From Kiloniellaceae bacterium (GTDB taxonomy: Bacteria > Pseudomonadota > Alphaproteobacteria > Kiloniellales > J153), in contig JAJFGL010000039.1 in assembly GCA_021776135.1 (NCBI GenBank), forward strand, positions 1 to 64,000: a stretch of DNA of 64,000 nucleotides, read 5' to 3'. The first letter of the stretch is position 1. Each line of letters starts with the position of its first letter. The position numbers and the translations under genes were made by a program. Shown in pieces: positions 58,483 to 64,000 of this stretch. The notes under the pieces were generated by a model. That model had not been told where the DNA came from. It searched no databases and was given only the letters and a program-made list of their open reading frames with translations.

Positions 58483-58524
58483 GCAGACGCGGACAACAGC
58501 GTCGCAGACGCGGTCAACAGCGTC
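58483..58524 (+). repeat. Tandem 21-bp repeat in the tmoV leader
   Basis: Two copies of GCAGACGCGG(A/T)CAACAGCGTC, differing at one base, lie head to tail immediately upstream of the tmoV ribosome-binding site (GAGGGGAG at about 58528-58535). The 21-bp period equals two helical turns, so both copies would face the same side of the DNA; a protein-binding or slippage-generated duplication are equally possible. Confidence 0.6.
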
Positions 58525-58539
58525 ATCGAGGGGAGCTCC

Positions 58540-59571
58540 ATGCAGCGACAAATTCAGATCACATGCCGGAATATCTGGAAGGTCTTCGGCCCGAATCCGG
58601 AAGAATTCATGGAACGCCACAACGGCAAGCCATCGCCCGAAGCCTTCAAGGCCGAGGGCTATATCGGCGCCGTTCAGGACGTATCTTTCGATGTTTATAC
58701 CGGCGAAATTCTCATCATCATGGGCCTGTCCGGGTCCGGAAAATCGACGATTATCCGCTGCATCACCCGCCTGAACGACCCGACCAGCGGCGAAATGGAT
58801 TATGAAGGCAAGGACTTGCTCAAGGCCACGCCGCAGGAATTGATTGAACTGCGCCGCCATAAAATGGGCATGGTGTTCCAGAATTTCGGCCTGTTGCCGC
58901 ATCGCGACGTCCTGTCGAATGTCGCTTTCCCGCTCGAAGTCCAGGGCATCGATCTTGCCACCCGCAATGCGCGGGCGCAGGAGATGGTGGACCTGGTCGG
59001 CCTCGGCGGCAGGGAAAGCTATTTTCCGCGCGAACTTTCCGGCGGCCAGCAACAGCGCGTCGGCATCGCCCGCTCGCTCGCCGTGGAGCCGGACATCTGG
59101 TTTCTCGATGAGCCGTTCTCGGCTCTCGATCCCCTGATCCGGGCCGAAATGCAGGACGAATTTATCCGCCTGCAGCAAATGCTCAAGAAAACCATCGTCT
59201 TCATCACCCACGATTTCGAGGAAGCGACCAAACTCGCCGACCGCATCGGGATCATGAAAGACGGGCGCATGGTGCAGCTGGACACGGCGGAAGAATTGGT
59301 GCTGAACCCGGCCGACGACTACGTCGCCGAGTTCGCCAGGAACGCGCCGCGCGAAAGAATCGTATCGGTCGGCGCCATCATGGAAGACCTCAACGGCACG
59401 GCCGGCAGTGCCGAACACGCCCTCGACGCCAAGGCCAAGATCGGCGAGGTCGCGGAGCGGGTATTGAATTCATCGGTCCCGCTTCCCGTGGCCGGCGAGG
59501 ATGGCGCGATAATCGGCATGTTGTCGCGCGAGCGCATTACAAAGGCACTGTTCGGAAAGCAAGATCAGTGA
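58540..59571 (+). CDS. tmoV: TMAO ABC transporter, ATPase TmoV
   Basis: 343 residues of the ProV/glycine-betaine ATPase type. Walker A GLSGSGKST (near residue 62), Q-loop MVFQNFGLLPHRDV, signature [14 protein letters not shown] (near 167), Walker B IWFLDEPFSALDPL (near 190) and H-loop FITHDFEEATKLAD are present. A 35-residue N-terminal extension (FGPNPEEFMERHNGKPSPEA) is the ProV-type insert. The C-terminal 90 residues form an accessory domain that aligns loosely with CBS-like regulatory regions. It overlaps tmoW by GTGA. Confidence 0.9.
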   Translation: MQRQIQITCRNIWKVFGPNPEEFMERHNGKPSPEAFKAEGYIGAVQDVSFDVYTGEILIIMGLSGSGKSTIIRCITRLNDPTSGEMDYEGKDLLKATPQELIELRRHKMGMVFQNFGLLPHRDVLSNVAFPLEVQGIDLATRNARAQEMVDLVGLGGRESYFPRELSGGQQQRVGIARSLAVEPDIWFLDEPFSALDPLIRAEMQDEFIRLQQMLKKTIVFITHDFEEATKLADRIGIMKDGRMVQLDTAEELVLNPADDYVAEFARNAPRERIVSVGAIMEDLNGTAGSAEHALDAKAKIGEVAERVLNSSVPLPVAGEDGAIIGMLSRERITKALFGKQDQ

Positions 59572-61817
59572 GTGCTGGCGTTTCCGAACCGGACCGGAAC
59601 GGTCTGGTGGGACGCTTCCTCGCTCGCGGTTCCTTGCCGCTGCAAATGCTGGCTGTTGCCGCCGTTGCCTTGGCTCTTTCCTCGGTCATGGACTGGGCAT
59701 GGGATTGGCCCAAGGAATGGGTAATTCCCATCAAGCTCTGGATTTCGGATTTTTTCCGGTGGCTCGACAAGGAAGCGACCCTTGGCCTCTTCACGGTCAA
59801 GCAATTGACACGCACCCTATCCTGGGTCCTTAAACAGCCGCTGATCTGGACCGAGCAATTGTTGTGGAAGGGCGCCAAGCCCTACGAATTCCTGCCCGTG
59901 ATGTGGATCGCGATTAGCTTAGCCGTGGGGATCGTCGCGTCCCGCCTGCGCGGCCAAAACTTCGCCATGATCGTGGTGGCGGTCCTGCTTGGCGTCGTTG
60001 TTATCGATTCCCTTCCCTTCATTCTTTTGAGCCTGACAAAGGCCCTGAAGATCGCGCCCTGGATGGAAGCCCAGGCCTTTACCGGTATTTCGCAAATTCC
60101 GGCGGACATGCTCGACGCCGTCATGACGTCAAAAAAACTGAAGCATATTCCCTGGATCGCCGTGGTCCTAGGTTTCGGCGTCTTCGGCCACTGGGTCGGC
60201 GGATGGCGTTTGGCGGGCGCCGTGGTCCTGTCCATGAGTTATCTCGCGGTCACCGGATTGTGGCGCGAATCCATGAAGACCTTCTCCCTGGTGGCGGTTG
60301 CCGTGCCGTTCTCGGCCCTGCTCGGCCTTTCGCTCGGTGTGTGGGTGACGCGCTCGAAACGGGCGGCGAAAATCATCACACCGATATTCGATTTGATGCA
60401 GGCGACACCGCATTTGGCCTATCTCGTGCCGGTGGTTGTGATGTTCGGCGCCGGCCAGGTGCCGGCCTTGATCGCGACGGTGATATTCGCCATGCCGCCC
60501 ATGGCCCGCTGCACCATTCTCGCGATTCAGACCGTGCCCAGCGATATCGTCGAATCCGGCCGCATGAGCGGCTGCACCGAGCGTCAATTGCTGTGGAAGG
60601 TGATTTTACCCTCGTCCCAGAAAACCCTGCTCCTCGGCCTCAACCAGGTCATCATGCAGACCCTGGCCATGGTTGTGATCGCCTCCCTGGTCGGCGCGCA
60701 AGGCTTGGGCCACAAGCTTTTGTTCTCGCTCCAGCAGTTAAAGCTGGGCTTCGCGACCATGCAGGGCATGGCCATCGTCTTGATGGCGGTGGTGCTCGAC
60801 CGCCTCACGCAGGCTTACGCAAACCGCGCCTCGGTTCACGAGCACCACGAGGCTGCGGGTTTCGTCCAAAGACATATACACATCATCGTCTTTTTCGCGA
60901 TTCTGGCGGTATCGATTATCGCGTCGTTTTACCTGCGCGATGTTTCCATCCTTCCGCGCAAGCATCTGCTCGTCGACAACAGGGATGCGCTGGAACTTGA
61001 CAAGGTGATCAAGGCGGTCACGTTTTTCTTGATCGATTACATAAGGCCGCCCCGCGATTTCATCACGGTCTATATGCTGATTCCCATGCGCGATTTATAT
61101 CACTCCATGCCGTGGTCGCTTATCGTGGGCGTTATCGCGGTTGTCGGCTACCGCCTGGGCGGCTGGACCCTCGCGGCCTTGACCACGGGCCTCATGTTGT
61201 TTGTCATCCTTGCGGCCGGCAACTGGGAATTCGCCTCAACGACGTTCTATTTCGTGTCCTCGGCCCTGGTCTTTTGCGTGGCTATCGGCGTGCCTATCGG
61301 CATTTTGTCGGCGCGTTCCGAGCGGGTCGCCAAGGCGGTGATGTTCATGTGCGATCTGTTGCAGACTTTTCCGTCCTTCATCTATTTGCTGCCGGCCATC
61401 ATGTTGTTCAGGGTCGGGGAGCTGGCCATTATTTTCGCCATCATTCCCTACGCCTCGGTGCCGGCGATCCGTTATACCTATCTCGGCCTCAAACGGATTC
61501 CGGCGGTGACTATCGAGGCGGCCACGGCGAACGGCTGCACCTCGTTCCAAAGGCTGTGGAAGGTGGAACTGCCGGTGGCGCTTCCCGAAGTCATGCTCGG
61601 CGTCAATCAGACCATCATGATGGCCTTGGCCATGACCGCGATCACGGCGCTGATCGGCGGGCAGGATCTCGGGCAGGAGATTTACCGGGCTTTGCCGACC
61701 AGCGATGCCGGCCGCGGCGTGATGGCGGGCCTGGGTATCGCGTCCCTAGGCATCATCGCCGACCGCCTTATCGGCGCCTGGGCCGCCAAGCGTAAAGAGG
61801 CGCTTGGGATATCCTAA
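59568..61817 (+). CDS. tmoW: TMAO ABC transporter, fused double permease TmoW
   Basis: 749 residues with two complete permease units in one chain. Each carries an EAA-type cytoplasmic loop: ESGRMSGCTERQLLWKVILP near residue 328 and EAATANGCTSFQRLWKVELP near residue 651; about a dozen hydrophobic helices surround them. ProW-type transporters normally use two copies of one 300-residue permease; this fusion is the TmoW form. The start GTG (59568) overlaps the tmoV stop, so expression is coupled. Length and double EAA match TmoW. Confidence 0.9.
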   Translation: MSAGVSEPDRNGLVGRFLARGSLPLQMLAVAAVALALSSVMDWAWDWPKEWVIPIKLWISDFFRWLDKEATLGLFTVKQLTRTLSWVLKQPLIWTEQLLWKGAKPYEFLPVMWIAISLAVGIVASRLRGQNFAMIVVAVLLGVVVIDSLPFILLSLTKALKIAPWMEAQAFTGISQIPADMLDAVMTSKKLKHIPWIAVVLGFGVFGHWVGGWRLAGAVVLSMSYLAVTGLWRESMKTFSLVAVAVPFSALLGLSLGVWVTRSKRAAKIITPIFDLMQATPHLAYLVPVVVMFGAGQVPALIATVIFAMPPMARCTILAIQTVPSDIVESGRMSGCTERQLLWKVILPSSQKTLLLGLNQVIMQTLAMVVIASLVGAQGLGHKLLFSLQQLKLGFATMQGMAIVLMAVVLDRLTQAYANRASVHEHHEAAGFVQRHIHIIVFFAILAVSIIASFYLRDVSILPRKHLLVDNRDALELDKVIKAVTFFLIDYIRPPRDFITVYMLIPMRDLYHSMPWSLIVGVIAVVGYRLGGWTLAALTTGLMLFVILAAGNWEFASTTFYFVSSALVFCVAIGVPIGILSARSERVAKAVMFMCDLLQTFPSFIYLLPAIMLFRVGELAIIFAIIPYASVPAIRYTYLGLKRIPAVTIEAATANGCTSFQRLWKVELPVALPEVMLGVNQTIMMALAMTAITALIGGQDLGQEIYRALPTSDAGRGVMAGLGIASLGIIADRLIGAWAAKRKEALGIS

Positions 61818-61851
61818 AGTTCTCTAGGTCACCGGCTCATAAACGGGGAAC

Positions 61852-62224
61852 CGTCATCCCGGACTTGAGCCACTGGTGTCCGGTTTAACTTCGCGCTACC
61901 CGCCCGGACCTGTTCCTATCACCGCGAGCCCCCCACCCCAACCCTCCCCCTCAAGGGGGGAGGGAGAAAAAGCGGCGTTCTCCCTCTAACTCCCTCCCCC
62001 TCGACGGGGGAGGGTTGGGGTGGGGGTGACAGCCGCGCTAAGTATTCACGGCACCCGAAGACGCACCGCTTTCCTGTCCAAAACCGCGCGGGCGACTTGG
62101 AGGCGCATAGACTCATTGCCCTGCCACCTGTCTTCATAATTAAACCGGACACCAGTGGACTTGATCCGGGATCCATTTATCCGCTGGTCCGGCGTCCGAA
62201 TTACGGCGCGATGGATCCCGGATC
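61852..62224. repeat. REP element split by MITE copy 3
   Basis: CGTCATCCCGGACTTGA (61852-61868) is the usual start of a REP, and ACTTGATCCGGGATCCATTT (62159-62178) resumes it exactly on the far side of the MITE. The second arm ATGGATCCCGGATC (62211-62224) pairs with GATCCGGGATCCAT (62163-62176). Reading across the insertion restores a normal REP, so the REP predates the MITE. Confidence 0.8.
61870..62158. mobile_element. MITE family copy 3, complete (about 289 bp)
   Basis: Left end CCACTGGTGTCCGGTTTAAC, right end TTAAACCGGACACCAGTGG: a perfect 19-bp terminal inverted repeat. ACTTGA stands on both sides (61863-61868 and 62159-62164), a 6-bp target duplication (one extra G on the left). The interior matches copy 2 along its full length, including the long C/G-run palindrome. 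No coding capacity; the PPPQPSPV frames here are repeat translations. It lies between the convergent tmoW and tdm genes. Confidence 0.88.
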
Positions 62225-62241
62225 GCTGACTTTCCTTGCCA

Positions 62242-62263
62242 TGCCCCCGCCTTCGCGGGGGCA
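62242..62263. repeat. Short palindrome downstream of tdm
   Basis: TGCCCCCGC-CTTC-GCGGGGGCA, perfect 9-bp stem in the 193 bp between MITE copy 3 and the tdm stop. Read on the minus strand it could act as a T-less terminator for tdm. It is followed by further GC-rich dyads (GGCGGCCCGCC) up to 62290. Confidence 0.6.
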
Positions 62264-62351
62264 GGCGGCCCGCCTGCGCGGGTGCATGGGCTTGGAGGAA
62301 GCCGCGTCCGGGATGAAGGCTTTATGGCTATGTGTCCAAAAGGCAAGCGTT

Positions 62352-64000
62352 CTAAGAACGCGGCCGTTTTTTATCGGGATCGTAGTGGGGGAAGCGCACG
62401 ATGCGCGCCGGGATGCGCTTGGCTTGCCCGTCGAGCTTACCGATTTCCAGGCGCGTATCCATGGCCGCGTGGGTGACGTCCACCCGGGCCATGGCGATAT
62501 TGGCTTTTAGGATCGGCGAGCGCACGGAGCTGGTAACCTCGCCAATGGTTGCCCGGCCCATGTGAAGGGTGTCCCCATTTCCGACAGCTTCCTGGGACTC
62601 GATTTCCAGCCCCACCAGTTTGCGGCGCGGGTGGGCCTTGCGCTCGATCAGCGCGTCCCGGCCAATGAAGTCTTCGTTCTTTGATTTCAGCGGGACGGTA
62701 AAACCGATGCCGGCCTCGAAGGGATCTGTCTGGTCGCAGAATTCATAGCCGGCGAAAATCAATCCGGCCTCGATACGGAGCATGTCGAGGGCTTCGAGGC
62801 CCAGGGGCTTCAAACCGAATTCCCCGCCCACGTCCCAGATGGCGTCGAATACCGCCTCGGCGTCTTTGGGGTGGCAGAAAACCTCATAGCCCAGCTCACC
62901 TGAATAACCGGTACGCGAAACCACCACGGAGGGGCCGGCATAATCCCCGATCCGCCCAGAGGCGAAACGGAACCAATCAAGCTCGCCAAGTCCGGCCCGG
63001 TCGGGCGGCGACCAGATGACCTGCTTGAGGATATCGCGTGACTTCGGGCCTTGCACCGCGATGTTGTGCATCTGATCGGTGGAGGAGCGGACCCAGGCTT
63101 CCAGGCCCAGTTTCTCGGCTTGCTCGCGCAGCCAAATGCCCGAGGTGTCGGCCCCGCCGATCCAGCGGAAGTTGTCCTGGGCCAGGCGGTACACGGTGCC
63201 GTCGTCGATCATGCCGCCATGTTCGTAACACATGGCGGTGTAGACCACCTGGCCCGGCGACAGCCTGCGTATATCGCGGGTCATGCAATATTGCAGCAGC
63301 GCTTCGGCGTCGGGCCCGGTCACCTCGAACTTGCGCAGGGCCGACAGGTCCATGACCGCCGCGTGCTCCCGGCAGGCCCAGTATTCCGCTATCGGCCCGT
63401 CGTTATTGAAGCGGTTGGGCAGCCAGTAGCCGTTATATTCCGTGAAATTTCGGGTCATGGCCGAAAAGGAATTGTGGAACGCGGTTTCTTTGGTCATTTC
63501 AACATCTGCATCGGGGGTTTTGCGAAAGGCGATCGCCTTGGGAAAAAGCTCTTTCCCGGCATAGGTGAAGACATGAATGTCGGTCGGGTTCCAGCCGTTG
63601 GCGGCATCGATATCGCAGGGACAGGCCGAGGATACGCAGACCAGATCGGTGAGGGCGCGTAGAAGCACGTAGTCGCCGGCCCGCGACCAGGGCTCGTCGA
63701 AGTAAATCTGATTCTGGTCATCGATCATGGTGTTGTAGAAGTAATTGATCGCCTCCCAGCCTTTCCGGGGCGCAATGCCGTAGGCCGCCAAAACCTCATT
63801 GAAGTTATCGGTGCAATTGACGTGCCCCGGATAGCCCATGTCTTCGTAATAACGGGCGTTGCAGGCGGTCAGGAAGGCGTCGTGGCGGCCGCAGGTGTCT
63901 TGAATAACCTCGACCAGGGGATCCATGTCCATATCGAAAGCCTTGGCGGGTAGGCCGGGTATGGGCGTCGTCAGCCCCAGCAGGGACCGGGTTATGGTGG
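62352..64000 (-). CDS. tdm: TMAO demethylase Tdm (DUF1989-GcvT fusion), 5' end outside the window
   Basis: 549 codons of a longer gene. The frame stays open upstream of the ATG at 63932 to the window edge and reads LTTPIPGLPAKAFDMDMDP before QDTCGRHD, so that ATG is internal. The first ~170 residues are a DUF1989 domain with QDTCGRHDAFLTAC, HVNCTDNF and SACPCDIDAANGWNPTDIHV; three cysteines have spacings of 16 and 64, equal to the zinc ligands I recall for characterised Tdm. The remainder is a GcvT-like folate-binding domain (AVMDLSALRKFEVTGPDAEA, SRTGYSGELGYEVF, LGLEALDMLRIEAGLIFAGY). Tdm splits TMAO into dimethylamine and formaldehyde, with the GcvT part able to pass the C1 unit to THF. Convergent with tmoW. 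Confidence 0.9.
   Translation of the reverse strand, partial: TITRSLLGLTTPIPGLPAKAFDMDMDPLVEVIQDTCGRHDAFLTACNARYYEDMGYPGHVNCTDNFNEVLAAYGIAPRKGWEAINYFYNTMIDDQNQIYFDEPWSRAGDYVLLRALTDLVCVSSACPCDIDAANGWNPTDIHVFTYAGKELFPKAIAFRKTPDADVEMTKETAFHNSFSAMTRNFTEYNGYWLPNRFNNDGPIAEYWACREHAAVMDLSALRKFEVTGPDAEALLQYCMTRDIRRLSPGQVVYTAMCYEHGGMIDDGTVYRLAQDNFRWIGGADTSGIWLREQAEKLGLEAWVRSSTDQMHNIAVQGPKSRDILKQVIWSPPDRAGLGELDWFRFASGRIGDYAGPSVVVSRTGYSGELGYEVFCHPKDAEAVFDAIWDVGGEFGLKPLGLEALDMLRIEAGLIFAGYEFCDQTDPFEAGIGFTVPLKSKNEDFIGRDALIERKAHPRRKLVGLEIESQEAVGNGDTLHMGRATIGEVTSSVRSPILKANIAMARVDVTHAAMDTRLEIGKLDGQAKRIPARIVRFPHYDPDKKRPRS

Noticed and set aside
61919-62176. 85-residue minus-strand frame (SPPPQPSPVEGEGVRGR type)
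   Set aside because: Translation of MITE copy 3; such frames are frequent false genes in GC-rich genomes.

Overview
The window is GC-rich chromosomal DNA from what looks like an aerobic, probably marine or marine-derived alphaproteobacterium, most likely of the Rhodospirillales or a neighbouring order. The evidence is the alphaproteobacterial-type class Ia ribonucleotide reductase, the DmdC-like acyl-CoA dehydrogenase, the DUF1127 and DUF6445 proteins, many extragenic palindromes, and a trimethylamine (TMA)/trimethylamine N-oxide (TMAO) gene set known from marine Alphaproteobacteria. Apart from two short AT-rich islands (about 24.0-25.4 kb and 37.56-37.84 kb), codon use looks uniform. I saw no rRNA, tRNA or CRISPR array.

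Layout. 1-12 kb: general catabolism (start of an enoyl-CoA hydratase, acyl-CoA dehydrogenase, cyclase-family hydrolase, ThDP enzyme, DUF6445 protein, class III aminotransferase, aldo/keto reductase, GFA protein, GlcD-like FAD oxidase) and the tRNA-modification enzyme TsaC/Sua5. 12-17.5 kb: a choline-sulfatase-like gene coupled to an SHMT, divergent from a DMT transporter/alcohol dehydrogenase pair. 17.5-21.5 kb: a tightly overlapping trio (CoxL-like molybdoenzyme subunit, CysQ, epimerase). 21.7-26.2 kb: small genes, a ParDE-type toxin-antitoxin pair with its operator, two AT-rich genes each bracketed by inverted copies of one short sequence, an nrdB remnant and a cold-shock protein. 26.5-29.7 kb: nrdB and nrdA, separated by a truncated MITE. 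30-37.4 kb: envelope and sulfur genes (lysozyme, two lipoproteins, SRAP peptidase, rhodanese plus YeeE/YedE transporter, OmpA). 37.9-48.2 kb: one gene for a 3421-residue calcium-binding, RTX-terminated type I secretion substrate.

49.4-64 kb is the most coherent metabolic region. A LuxR-type regulator precedes a six-gene operon (class V PLP enzyme, polar amino-acid ABC transporter, histidinol-phosphatase-like IMPase). Convergent to it is tmm (TMA to TMAO), divergent from tmoXVW (TMAO ABC importer), followed by tdm (TMAO to dimethylamine and formaldehyde), whose 5' end lies beyond the window. With the choline-sulfatase and SHMT genes at 12-15 kb, the window suggests a cell that feeds on methylated amines and quaternary-amine osmolytes and passes the methyl groups to folate; the link between the two loci is inference.

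A non-autonomous element of about 290 bp (ends reading roughly CCAnnGnTGTCCGGTTTAA) occurs twice complete (48.9 and 61.9 kb) and once truncated (27.5 kb). The 61.9 kb copy has split an extragenic palindrome and carries an apparent 6-bp target duplication.
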